DNA of 64,000 nt, taken from Microcyclospora pomicola. Taxonomy: Eukaryota > Ascomycota > Dothideomycetes > Capnodiales. Numbering within the stretch: position 1 is the first letter of the stretch; each line of letters opens with the position of its first letter. The notes beneath the pieces are model-generated. The model was not told where the DNA came from and did no database searches. It saw only the letters and a list, made by a program, of their open reading frames with translations. Below, piece after piece: positions 10,534 through 19,822 of the stretch. The translations under genes were made by a program, and so were the position numbers. The stretch is from positions 1 to 64,000 of the forward strand of contig NHNY01000025.1 of the NCBI GenBank assembly GCA_002786065.1. Reading direction: 5' to 3'.

Positions 10534-11212
10534 TGCAGGTAGTTGGCAGGCAGAGTGCTGCTTTCCTCGAAGAAAGCGATGGGTCCCACGGGAACACCAC
10601 CATGGCATATGAGCATCACAGCATAGCTTCAGCGCATGCTCTGACTATCAGAAGGCCCCCGTATGCGGGTAACGCCAAGAGTGTTCACATGGCCTCGGAA
10701 TCGCCAGGAAGCGGTGGCGTTCTCGCTAGAGAGCACGACGGATGAGGGATTGCATGAACTTTTGCTCTAAAACTTTGGGTACATGTGCGCGGAGATGGCA
10801 AGCGTTGTTATTAAAGTATTTGCTGTCCATTTGCATTTGATCCAGAGTATGCAATATCGCTATGTTCGCGGCTACGTCGTGAAGACGTCGAAGCTTTTAA
10901 GCTTGATGGTGCACGTTTTCCACGCGAAGTAGTTAGATGACGATCATACACCACTAGAGGTACCCTAACATAGAACGTGGTGTGCCTGCCACTACTACTT
11001 TCCCGGGCCGCGGTGAGGCGTACACTACTTGCCGCTGGATGCTGAACTAAAGTATCTATTGTCAACGTCAATCACGGCCAAAACGTGTGCCAATTTCTAG
11101 CGTAGATCGACACTATTGGGAAACCATATCCTGTTCGAGGTACGTAGGATGCTTGCTTGCAGTGATGCGCACAGCCGGGTTCTGCTGCTGGCTGCCACAG
11201 CATGCAGTCTCG
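10534..11212. other. Intergenic, no supported gene
   Basis: Holds the BAHD promoter and the 3' flank of the amidohydrolase. Only short chance frames are seen. Confidence 0.5.
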
Positions 11213-12181
11213 CTAAGAAGTTCCCGTCACATCAAACAGCTCCTCGGCATTCCCGACAAGTACTTGCTCGAGACTTACACCTTCGGCTTCGACCCAATCA
11301 AGCAAGCTCTCAAGGTACGCGGTTACCTGGAGGTTCTCGTACCGCGTGTGAGGCCAATCCGTCGCAAACACGCATCGGTCAGGCCGCTGCTTCAAGATCT
11401 CGCGGCACATGGACTCCACGATGGAACTCTTGGGGTCGTCCTGCAAGCGATATGTTCCCGAGAGCTTAACCCATGTGTTGTCTAGTTTGAGCAGCTCGAG
11501 GAGCGCTGAGAACCCAGGTATGTCCGGAGCGTGTCTTGCGACGGCCAGCGAAGCAGCAGACGGGTGTCCGATGTGATCAATACAGAACTTCACCCCTCCA
11601 AGTTTACTGATGATCGGGACAAGGAGCGGGAGACTCTCGCATGCAATATAAATCCCCACAACCCAACCAAGGTGCATGACCACGTCTGCATATGACTGCA
11701 GGGTCGCTTCAAGATCTGTAGCATTGGGTGTGTCCCCAACGCTTTTGAAGTTTACCCTTACACCCCGCACGCCTAGACTATGCCAATGCTGTAGGTCGTG
11801 CTTAGAGGTTGACGCAGGGTCGAATTGTATCACTGCTCGACCAGACTCGAGGCCAAGCGTTTGAAGGCCAGACAACGTGCAAGCATTGTCGTTTCCAAAG
11901 ACTGATGGTTGCACAATGACCATGTTCCGAATGCCGATGCTGTCTAAGAAAGACCGTGCCTGCTTGAGTGTATGAGTCGGCGGCTGATATGTGGCAGCTT
12001 TGTCGATCGGAAAGTCGGGCTCAATGATGTGCATATGCGTGTCCCACGTTCCCTTCGGAATCCGCTTGGCGAGTTGCGCAATGCGCGTAGATAGTTGTGT
12101 AGAGTAGGTCTGTTGTCCAAGACTCAGTAAGCCCGTCCTGCTGAGGGCAACCATAGGTCTTTTTCGACGTCTCATGGTCAT
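11213..12181 (-). CDS. Amidohydrolase-2 family, 2-pyrone-4,6-dicarboxylate lactonase-like
   Basis: A 322-aa product if translation starts at 12181. The TIM-barrel amidohydrolase motifs are present: GTWDTHMHI near the N-terminus (metal-binding HxH), CIDHIGHP in the middle and FATDWPHT near the C-terminus (active-site Asp). This combination is typical of the 2-pyrone-4,6-dicarboxylic acid hydrolase branch, which opens a lactone in aromatic-acid breakdown; fungal members often have unknown substrates. The first about 45 residues are Arg/Ser/Thr-rich (TMRRRKRP, SRTGLLSLGQQTYSTQLSTR) and could be a mitochondrial presequence. The frame is open further upstream to an ATG at 12373 (386 aa), so the start is uncertain. 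It lies on the same strand as the BAHD gene, but no cluster is implied. Confidence 0.82.
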   Translation of the reverse strand: MTMRRRKRPMVALSRTGLLSLGQQTYSTQLSTRIAQLAKRIPKGTWDTHMHIIEPDFPIDKAATYQPPTHTLKQARSFLDSIGIRNMVIVQPSVFGNDNACTLSGLQTLGLESGRAVIQFDPASTSKHDLQHWHSLGVRGVRVNFKSVGDTPNATDLEATLQSYADVVMHLGWVVGIYIACESLPLLVPIISKLGGVKFCIDHIGHPSAASLAVARHAPDIPGFSALLELLKLDNTWVKLSGTYRLQDDPKSSIVESMCREILKQRPDRCVFATDWPHTRYENLQVTAYLESLLDWVEAEGVSLEQVLVGNAEELFDVTGTS

Positions 12182-13061
12182 GTTCCAGTGGGTGGCGCGA
12201 GTTGCTGTCCTTGCGCTTTCGGTGTGGTATGAGCGGGCGATCGAGCGCCCTCTCAATGCACCGGGTATAACATAGCTATCGAGTAATGGCGCAATCGTTG
12301 TGAGGATTTCTCGTTTGGCGTTCTGGGTATACATACAAGACATGGCGTTCTTGCGGGCTGCATGAAGCGGCATGATCAATGCTGTCTCGCAATATGGAAG
12401 AGTAAATGCGAAGTCCAAAGGTTAGGTGCTCCTATGGGTATGTGTGGCCAGTGTTTGACGTCGGATTTGGTTCATTCAATGCAAGTGTCCAGCATTAAGG
12501 TGTTGTGTGATTGGGACCTTGGAGTCGTGAGTCAGGAAGGTGGATGTAGCACTTTATATACTGTAAGTGCATCACCCAGTTGCATAATAGTGGTGAGGGA
12601 GTATGTATGGTCTTCGTTTAAACGCAGCTTGTTTCGGAGGATCTGCTCCGATCGGATCGGAGAGTGGCCAAATAAACAAGATCATCACTTCCCGTTATAA
12701 CCTAATGTAAGATAAAGTGGTGTAGGTATGATATCGAGACGTTGGCGATCTCGCAAAGGGAACACCCCACCTAAGTACACTGCACCTAAAGCTATCATAC
12801 CTATCGTCGTACATCACCATACACTCTACATTGATGCATGCGCCGAGAATGATCGATCTCTACATAGACCCAAGGGTAAGCATATTCATCTATCCAAGAG
12901 CCTTGAGGCATTCTACACCGATAACGATCAAGGAGGGGAATGTATACATAGTAGCTAACTCTGTGCATACTACTTCTTCGTCTTCAGTGTCATAAATGGT
13001 GGACATCTCACATTAATATTGCAGCATTGCCGGAGCAGTTTGCCACATCATCCCCTCGACT
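12182..13061. other. Intergenic, no supported gene
   Basis: About 0.9 kb between two minus-strand genes. Part of 12182-12373 may be coding if the amidohydrolase starts upstream. No other gene or structured RNA is recognised. Confidence 0.5.
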
Positions 13062-14819
13062 TTACACGCTACCGCTATCTACGCTCGGATCGATGAACGG
13101 AAACTCCCAAGCACATACACCAGGAGAGACATGGGCCCGAGGAATGTCAAAATTCCGCAGAGTTGCATTCCTCGTCGAGCTGTTACGATCCTTGTGGACT
13201 GAAGGAACAGCCAGCTGCTCGACCGTATGCGTGGATGCAGCCTCAGTGCTGGAGACAGGACTGCTCGGAGGTGCGGCATTCGCTCCTTCGCCATGCTTGT
13301 AGTTCAAGAATCCATCTTCAGTCGATCCTGCCATCTCGCACCCGTCAAGTGGCGAAACCGACTCGATACCGACTGTTGTTGGCGTGGCCGGACTGTACGA
13401 GACCAGACCATGCTCTGGAGATAATATTACAGGAGCTGGACGCAGAGCGAGCATTATGCTAGCTATAACGAGGCACGCGATAGCAATATTCTTCCAATCC
13501 TGTTTTCTGACCAACAAGAGTGCATAGTTTTTCAAGAGCAGAGCGAGCGGTATTTGCGTAGGTGTGTAGATCTGCGGTAACTCATCGACTGCTCGAACGT
13601 CCACTGCAGGCGAAGTAGATGGCCTAGCACAGTTGTCATAGAAGCTCGACGTTGGCATCACCTCCTCAAAAGCATTTGTCCGAGGTCGGCCGTGAGAAGG
13701 CGCACTAGGTTCTGCAGATGAGCGGGTCTTCCTCTGGTCGCTCAGATTCTCCTTGCGAAGAATGTCTGCAATTCTTTGTCGTTCGTGAAGCTGTTGTGTC
13801 GTCTCCTCGTCTAGTCTTGGCAAGATCTCAACGTCTACTCGCTCCATATCCCGCCAGGCTGCAGACCAGGCTGCCGCTCGCATCAAGCCATTGGCAGCAT
13901 AGACTTTGATGTCCCATGTTGTATCAGTACTGAGACCGCGCTGACAAGTCTTACATTCTCCGCCCTCTGTCTCTGGCTCTCCAGGTGTGCTATAAGCCGT
14001 GGAACCCAGACCAGAATCAGAAAGAGTAGATTGTTCTGCCGCTGACGGCGTGCATTCCAGCTCAGTACGAGGTGATCGAAAGTGGCCGTCACTAGTCAAG
14101 CGCTCCGGCTTTAAGTCGAGTGCTTCAAGAAGTCGCTCCTCTAGGAGGTCATATTCTTCATTGGGGTGAGGTACAAGAACGCCTCGCTGTAAAACGGTCT
14201 CAGTGAGTCTGGATCGAAGTCGCGCGAGATTAATCAAGGTTTCGGGCGAGAGAAGTGCTTCCATTACGTCCAGATCCCAAGGCATATTCAATGGTAGGAG
14301 TGTGACATGTAACAAAACTAGCGGATATCGCAACACATCCACATCGCTCTCCGAGCTTGTTGATGAGATGTCACTGACGCTCCTATGTTCACGTTGAGTG
14401 AGAGGACCATGGCCTGGAAGTGAAAGCGGATAAGGCGCGGCATAGTCCTTCAGGTCGAGTGGTGGTGGCGAGCTCATCTGCATTCTTTGGACAACTTCAG
14501 GGCGTATGAATGAAGGACGTAGAACCAAGGGGCCGTTCATGACAAGTTGCGTCGGATGCTCATCGTACTCCCAGGTCGGAGAGTCAGGCAGAATTGATAT
14601 GGTGGACTGTTTGGACTCTCGACGATCTTCTCCATCTCGCGACATAGGTAGCTCAGGCTTTTCCGCATCGCCAAAAACGATAGTCTTTGAGCAAGCGAGA
14701 GAAGAGTCCACAGCTTCTGAGCTACGCAGGGAGGGACTTCCTTGTCCCACGCTGTCGCATTTGCTGGCGTCTTGGATGTTGTGTGCAACGAAAGCATGGG
14801 CTTTGCTGGGCCGGGCCAT
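13062..14819 (-). CDS. Conserved fungal protein with C-terminal membrane segment ('pathway-specific nitrogen regulator' label)
   Basis: A 585-aa single exon from the first ATG at 14819 (the frame extends upstream without an ATG). Conserved-looking blocks are a Leu-rich stretch, LRYPLVLLHVTLLPL (about 170-185), a CxxC pair (GGECKTCQRG), and WDIKVYAANGLMRAAAWSAA followed by WRDMERVDVEILP (about 300-335). A single hydrophobic segment, IAIACLVIASIMLAL (about 443-460), predicts one membrane span near the end. Long Ser/Pro/Glu-rich stretches surround these. From memory, proteins sharing the AANGLMR...ERVDVEI block are often labelled 'pathway-specific nitrogen regulator' in fungal genomes. No DNA-binding domain is visible, so I would not trust that label. 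The true function is unknown. Confidence 0.6.
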   Translation of the reverse strand: MARPSKAHAFVAHNIQDASKCDSVGQGSPSLRSSEAVDSSLACSKTIVFGDAEKPELPMSRDGEDRRESKQSTISILPDSPTWEYDEHPTQLVMNGPLVLRPSFIRPEVVQRMQMSSPPPLDLKDYAAPYPLSLPGHGPLTQREHRSVSDISSTSSESDVDVLRYPLVLLHVTLLPLNMPWDLDVMEALLSPETLINLARLRSRLTETVLQRGVLVPHPNEEYDLLEERLLEALDLKPERLTSDGHFRSPRTELECTPSAAEQSTLSDSGLGSTAYSTPGEPETEGGECKTCQRGLSTDTTWDIKVYAANGLMRAAAWSAAWRDMERVDVEILPRLDEETTQQLHERQRIADILRKENLSDQRKTRSSAEPSAPSHGRPRTNAFEEVMPTSSFYDNCARPSTSPAVDVRAVDELPQIYTPTQIPLALLLKNYALLLVRKQDWKNIAIACLVIASIMLALRPAPVILSPEHGLVSYSPATPTTVGIESVSPLDGCEMAGSTEDGFLNYKHGEGANAAPPSSPVSSTEAASTHTVEQLAVPSVHKDRNSSTRNATLRNFDIPRAHVSPGVCAWEFPFIDPSVDSGSV

Positions 14820-15465
14820 CTCTGCTGGAGATACAACAGCTACTGAGTGAACACTCCCTTGCAATCACAGCAGCATCGTTATTCAGTGTCATTCATGACT
14901 TGCGCGCCTGGAGTGAGTCGTCTCCGCCTTGTTTCTGCCTCTCGGCGTCGTTGGATAGTGATGATCTCGCAGATATTCAGACTTCGAATGTCGCCGGAGT
15001 TGACGTTCGTCACCATGGAGACGATCTAATCTAATCAATCTTCGCGATACACCCATGTCTGCACGACGTACATGTGGTGAGACGAGTGCTTCTGACATCG
15101 TCTAGTCTATGTGTATGAAGTGATACCATGCTATCTCGGGATCATGCCAGCGTTGTCGTATCCAGGAAACCCGCAGGGACTTCGTTTCTCAGCCACGAAT
15201 AGATACACGGGGTCTCACGTACGGTATATGTCATGCGCGAAAGAGGTAAGGTATTTTTATGTGGGCCCTATCATGTGAAATTCTTACCACCACGAAACCT
15301 CCGGACCATCTCCCATTCGAAGTCCATGTATACGTGACGCATCCTCAGTTCCACGTCCGGATGATCGTTCGTTATTTCTCCATTAAGCCATCGTACCGAT
15401 GCTTCAATGTACAACTCGCCAAGTCAACGGACAACCAAGGATTCAGACCTCGCTTCGTCTCTAAC
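14820..15465. promoter_or_regulatory. Divergent intergenic region (minus-strand protein / DUS1)
   Basis: About 650 bp between the divergently transcribed 585-aa protein and DUS1, presumably holding both promoters. In-frame ATGs upstream of 15466 exist (15259 would add 69 residues to DUS1) but that segment has no conserved sequence. Confidence 0.4.
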
Positions 15466-17442
15466 ATGGCCGAACCACTGCGCAAGCGTCAGAAGCTTCA
15501 TGGCCGAGCATTCTACGAATCTCTCGGCAGCCCGAAACTAGTCCTCGCCCCTATGGTCGATCAATCAGAGTATGCCTGGCGTTTACTATCGCGCAGTTTC
15601 TTTCCGCCCGAGCAGAGGAGTGGATTGCTGGCGTACAGTCCAATGTTACACGCAAGGATGTTTGCCGATGGCTGGAAATACCGCGATTCACACTTTGAAT
15701 GTCGAAAAGAAGGCTGGGAGTTCCTGCAGGGTCGAAGGAAGGATGCAGAGCAGAAAGGGGAAGATGACATCGAGGTTCAAGAGAAGGTGCCAGACCATCT
15801 AGACGGCAATATAACATCAGACCGACCATTATTTGTGCAGTTCTGTGCCAATGATCCGCAGGCTCTACTCTCTGCTGCAAAACTGGTCCAACCATACTGC
15901 GATGCTGTCGACCTAAATCTAGGATGCCCACAAGGTATAGCCAAGCGAGGACACTACGGCGCTTTCCTGCAAGAAGACCAGCCACTGATTGCCAAGATGA
16001 TTCGCACGTTGCACGAAGGACTGGACATTCCTGTTACAGCGAAGATGCGGGTGCTGGAGACAAGGGAGAAGACGTTGGAATATGCGACGACATTGCTTGC
16101 TGCCGGAGCAAGTATCTTGACGGTTCATGGCAGAAGACGAGAAATGAAAGGACATGCGACTGGAGTGGCCGATTGGGACATGATACGATACCTACGAGAT
16201 AGCTTGCCGAGAGACACGGTTCTGTTCGCCAACGGGAACATATTACAACACGATGATATCCAGAAGTGCCTGGAAGAAACTGGTGTTGATGGCGTAATGT
16301 CTGCAGAAGGCAACCTTTACGACCCCAGCATCTTCGCAGGCCCACCACCACAAGGTGCAGGTGGCTGGGTAGATGTGGAACGAGAGTATTGGGTGGGGAG
16401 AGACGGTAAAGGCGGCTACCGTGTCGATGCCGTACTGCGACGCTATCTAGACATCATACATGAGTACGTTCTCGAGAGAGACCCTCCGCAAAGAGCGCCA
16501 CTGCTGTCTCAGTCGGAGCTCCTCGATGAGGAGCAAGGAGCAGACTGTGATCAAATCGCCGATGAATCGCACGAGGACGATCGCGATCGTGCGTTATCCG
16601 CCAAGCGACCGCGCACCGTAGACAGCAGTCCAGGCCATGGTGGGAACACTGCCATGACGCACAACGGGGGCGGAGATCTGGGAGAAAGCAGCATGAAACG
16701 GCAAAAGCTTGACCCTGCGGGCATAGACAACGTGTCTCCCGTAGACGCTCACACAACAGATGCAACTTCCGAGAGCACTCTTGAGCCATCGTCTGGTCTC
16801 AAATTGTCCAAAAAGCAACGCAAGGCTTTACAGAAAAAAGCCGCAAAGCAAGCTCCTGCAAGTCTCGAAAAAAAGGCTGCGCTGGAGAAACCCAACTCGC
16901 CCAACATTGTCGCGATGCAGGCGCATTGCTTTCACATTCTTCGGCCACTCGTTTCCGTGCACCACAATGTGCGGGATGCCCTTGCTCGCTCACGCGCAGG
17001 CGATATCGGTGCTTACGAACAAGTCCTCACTCTCACGGAAGAGGCCGTTAAGCAGGGGCTCCGAGCATACGAGCGGGATCCATCAGCATTCGAGGATGAA
17101 GCGGCAGATGATGGGGTTGACGAACAAGACGTCACAAGATCCAGCACAGCCGCAGTCCGTCGGTGTAAGCGACCGTTCTGGATCTGCCAGGCCTATGTCC
17201 GACCATTGCCACACGAAGCATTAGAAAAAGGGAGCCTCCAGTTGAGCAAAAAGGAGATTAGGAAGATGGAGATGATGAAGGCTGGTGCGACCGAAGACTC
17301 CAAGGACGAAAGTGCAGATGTCGATGCGCAGGCGTTGAGGGCAGGAGTCGCACCAGAAGGGAGGTTGGTTGCTGTACCATCAGAGAGCAACAATAGCGAC
17401 GCTCGAGCGCACGTCGAAGGCGAGGGTATGGTAGCTGGATGA
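15466..17442 (+). CDS. DUS1: tRNA-dihydrouridine synthase DUS1
   Basis: A 658-aa intronless gene. Residues about 25-330 form the FMN-binding Dus TIM barrel: PKLVLAPMVDQSEYAWRLL with the APM substrate and FMN loop, FVQFCANDP, then VDLNLGCPQG with catalytic Cys154, AKMRV, TVHGRRREM and ANGNI. Dus1 reduces U16/U17 in the D-loop of cytoplasmic tRNAs using NADPH. The start MAEPLRKRQKLHG fits the family better than the upstream ATG at 15259. Yeast Dus1 is about 420 aa; here a C-terminal extension of more than 200 residues follows. It contains a Lys-rich KKQRKALQKKAAK patch and another conserved-looking block with CKRPFWICQAYVRPLP and LSKKEIRKMEMMKAG, as in other filamentous fungi. Confidence 0.93.
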   Translation: MAEPLRKRQKLHGRAFYESLGSPKLVLAPMVDQSEYAWRLLSRSFFPPEQRSGLLAYSPMLHARMFADGWKYRDSHFECRKEGWEFLQGRRKDAEQKGEDDIEVQEKVPDHLDGNITSDRPLFVQFCANDPQALLSAAKLVQPYCDAVDLNLGCPQGIAKRGHYGAFLQEDQPLIAKMIRTLHEGLDIPVTAKMRVLETREKTLEYATTLLAAGASILTVHGRRREMKGHATGVADWDMIRYLRDSLPRDTVLFANGNILQHDDIQKCLEETGVDGVMSAEGNLYDPSIFAGPPPQGAGGWVDVEREYWVGRDGKGGYRVDAVLRRYLDIIHEYVLERDPPQRAPLLSQSELLDEEQGADCDQIADESHEDDRDRALSAKRPRTVDSSPGHGGNTAMTHNGGGDLGESSMKRQKLDPAGIDNVSPVDAHTTDATSESTLEPSSGLKLSKKQRKALQKKAAKQAPASLEKKAALEKPNSPNIVAMQAHCFHILRPLVSVHHNVRDALARSRAGDIGAYEQVLTLTEEAVKQGLRAYERDPSAFEDEAADDGVDEQDVTRSSTAAVRRCKRPFWICQAYVRPLPHEALEKGSLQLSKKEIRKMEMMKAGATEDSKDESADVDAQALRAGVAPEGRLVAVPSESNNSDARAHVEGEGMVAG

Positions 17443-17863
17443 TTTGTACGTAGTTGATGCGTTGAGGGGACGTCAAAAGCAGGACATTAAAGTTATATGC
17501 ATGACATCATAAGGTAGTTTACGCAGCAAGCCACATGCACTTCACTTCACTTCCGGCGGACACCTCCATCATCTTCATACATCATCCTCGTCTTGGAAAC
17601 CATAAAGACGTTTTCCATCGAGGCGTGCTTGGGTCCAGTGTGCCAAGACTTGTTTTGTAAAATTTATTCTCTGTTCTCTATGGAATTGCCTATCGAAGCC
17701 AAGGTACCTTATGCTCGACGAGCATGAGCTGCCAATCAAACCCCATAACAAGCCGAATTGCTGGTCATCCACTCCCTCTACGTCTCGCGGACTGAACTGA
17801 GTTCGAATCGGTGGATACTGTGGCGGGAGTCTGATTACTGTGGGAGGATATGATTACGCTCCT
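17443..17863. other. Convergent 3' intergenic region
   Basis: About 420 bp between the 3' ends of DUS1 and the 499-aa protein gene. It should contain both polyadenylation regions. No gene is seen. Confidence 0.5.
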
Positions 17864-19363
17864 CTAATCTTCATCACTGTGCTCCTCGTCGGGGTTATAC
17901 TCCTCGTCGTCGTTGTCCTCGTCATGGTCACCGCCCGCAGCCATCGACTGACTACGATCTCGAGCCATACGGGCGGCTTCTGGACTGAGCTCAGTACTTG
18001 GGCGCAACGCCTCTGCACTGGTCTTACCACCTACAAGTGCGGCAGTCTGACGCCTGGTCGGTTTCCTGGGACTCCCGCCGCGACTCACCGAAGAAGTGGC
18101 TGACAGCTTCAGGGACGGTGGAGGTGCCTTGCTGGTAGCCCTGAGCTGGCTGTTGATTGTCAACAAGACTTTAATGCGATCTTCTTCTGTCATAGATCCA
18201 AGCTGGTTGATTCCCTGCTTCTTGACATCGAAGTCGCTCGCGGGCACAGTCATGTTCTTCTTGACATAATCGAACCAAGCGGCTGTGGTCTGCTTGGATG
18301 CTTGAGTTCTCTTAACCTTGACGTCCTTCGGATGAGCGGTGCCCCAGACTTTGGTGATAGCGATCAGCGCCTTGAGAAAGTCCTTCTGAAATACTTGCAG
18401 GAACTTGTCGGTGTACACGAAGCTGTCGGCGGTGGTAGTCATCGATCTAGGGGCTACAGACGCGCTGTCCATCTTGACAGCTGAGGTGATGCGGAGGTAG
18501 CAGGCCTGCAACTGAACATCGTTCAAGCCCTGTAGCATCATGAGTGACGCATCGTCAAGCTCGCCGGGCACTAGGGAGTCGCTCTGCAGAGAGTCGTTCT
18601 GTAGGGATCGCAACCATTGCGAAGCCGCCACGGCGAGCTTGTGAGGATCATCGTCGTTGTAGACGAGTGCATCGGGATCGTTCAGCGCAAGTGCCTTGGC
18701 CTGAGCGGTGAGCGTCACCATCAACTCCGGAGCAATGCTATCAAGCACAGCATCCGTCTGTTCCTGTCGGTCCTTGGCTGCCTGTTCACGCTCCAAGGCC
18801 TCTTGGTTAAGTTGCACCTTCCTCAAGGCTTTCGTGGCCTGAAAGAATACCAACATCCGCTGCTTGTCGGAAAGTGCCATCAATGCGTCGTGGTCGCTCG
18901 CAGAGAGATCTTCAGCCATGCGAGGCAGCCAGACCGCCATGCATTCCTGTGTACGATCGGTCTCCTTGGTCATCTGAACAGAAGGCTGTTCTTTGATCAA
19001 CTTGTCCGTGGCGGCAAAAACACGCTCGTGGAACGACTTGCCGAGCTTATCGACCGCGTTGTTGTCCTGGTGCATGGCAAGCTTTGCTGGCGAGGCCTTC
19101 GTCGGACTCATGGCAGCTACCTCGCTCGCAGTCATACCCCCGCGTAGAGCAATCTCGCTCAGCAACGCTTTCAGGCTCGCCACCTGGCCTTCCATGAACT
19201 GCTCATACGTATCAAGCTTCTTGGAGAGCGCCATGATAGATTTCATGATGGCCAAGTTTTGGGCTTGAAGGATGTCAGACTTGTCCGGCTGGTTCGCGCG
19301 GAACTGCGGAAAGAGGGCGGATTGAGTCGAGTCTCCCTCGGGAAAGTCTCTGGCTGAAGCCAT
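17864..19363 (-). CDS. Unrecognised 499-aa protein with acidic tail, divergent partner of the recombinase gene
   Basis: A single long exon of 499 aa beginning MASARDFPEG. I do not recognise it. The N-terminal 80 residues are helical and coiled-coil-like (AIMKSIMALSKKLDTYEQFM). The central part (100-330) is rich in Ala, Leu, Gln, Asp, with a helical heptad-like stretch EREQAAKDRQEQTDAV and a small internal echo QNDSLQSDSL. A basic, Ser/Thr/Pro stretch with SPRKPTRRQ (about 430-445) could be a nuclear signal. The last 20 residues are almost all Asp, Glu and Asn. There are no membrane segments or known catalytic motif. It is transcribed away from the DUF3435-like gene across a 459-bp shared promoter region, so the two may be co-regulated; that is inference. 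Confidence 0.6.
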   Translation of the reverse strand: MASARDFPEGDSTQSALFPQFRANQPDKSDILQAQNLAIMKSIMALSKKLDTYEQFMEGQVASLKALLSEIALRGGMTASEVAAMSPTKASPAKLAMHQDNNAVDKLGKSFHERVFAATDKLIKEQPSVQMTKETDRTQECMAVWLPRMAEDLSASDHDALMALSDKQRMLVFFQATKALRKVQLNQEALEREQAAKDRQEQTDAVLDSIAPELMVTLTAQAKALALNDPDALVYNDDDPHKLAVAASQWLRSLQNDSLQSDSLVPGELDDASLMMLQGLNDVQLQACYLRITSAVKMDSASVAPRSMTTTADSFVYTDKFLQVFQKDFLKALIAITKVWGTAHPKDVKVKRTQASKQTTAAWFDYVKKNMTVPASDFDVKKQGINQLGSMTEEDRIKVLLTINSQLRATSKAPPPSLKLSATSSVSRGGSPRKPTRRQTAALVGGKTSAEALRPSTELSPEAARMARDRSQSMAAGGDHDEDNDDEEYNPDEEHSDED

Positions 19364-19822
19364 GACTTTTGATGTCTATGGTTGCTGGTGTGCGGTGCGA
19401 TAGTCTTGTTCACCTCGACGATGCAGCCGAGTGAGTTCAGGAAAACGATCGGAATAGTTGATCAGCCTCGAAGTGGTGAGGGTGATGGAGGTGGCGAGGA
19501 TGGTGAGCAGTGAATGGAAACGGGAAATTTCACAGCTGACGTTCTGGCAAAAGGGGTTGTTCGTGTTTGCCTCAGGAGCAACCCACCAACGCCAAGACTT
19601 TGAAGTGAACCACGTTCACTTGGCCTTTGCTCGTCACCATTCACATCTGCGCGTCTTCACATTACACCAAGCAACGCGTATGGCTTGTGGCTGTTTCTCG
19701 AGCCATCTGATCCCAGCACTGCCCATTCAAATAAACCCACCTCGACTCGAGCCCGCAACATCGCAACTAACGTCCACGCTGGTCTACCAACTCACGCTTG
19801 CCGTGAGCAGACGAGAACCGTC
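19364..19822. promoter_or_regulatory. Shared divergent promoter region
   Basis: 459 bp separates the two start codons (19363 minus, 19823 plus). Part of the right side is open in the recombinase frame from an ATG at 19685, but the encoded sequence is low complexity. No terminal inverted repeat or target-site duplication is evident by eye. Confidence 0.4.
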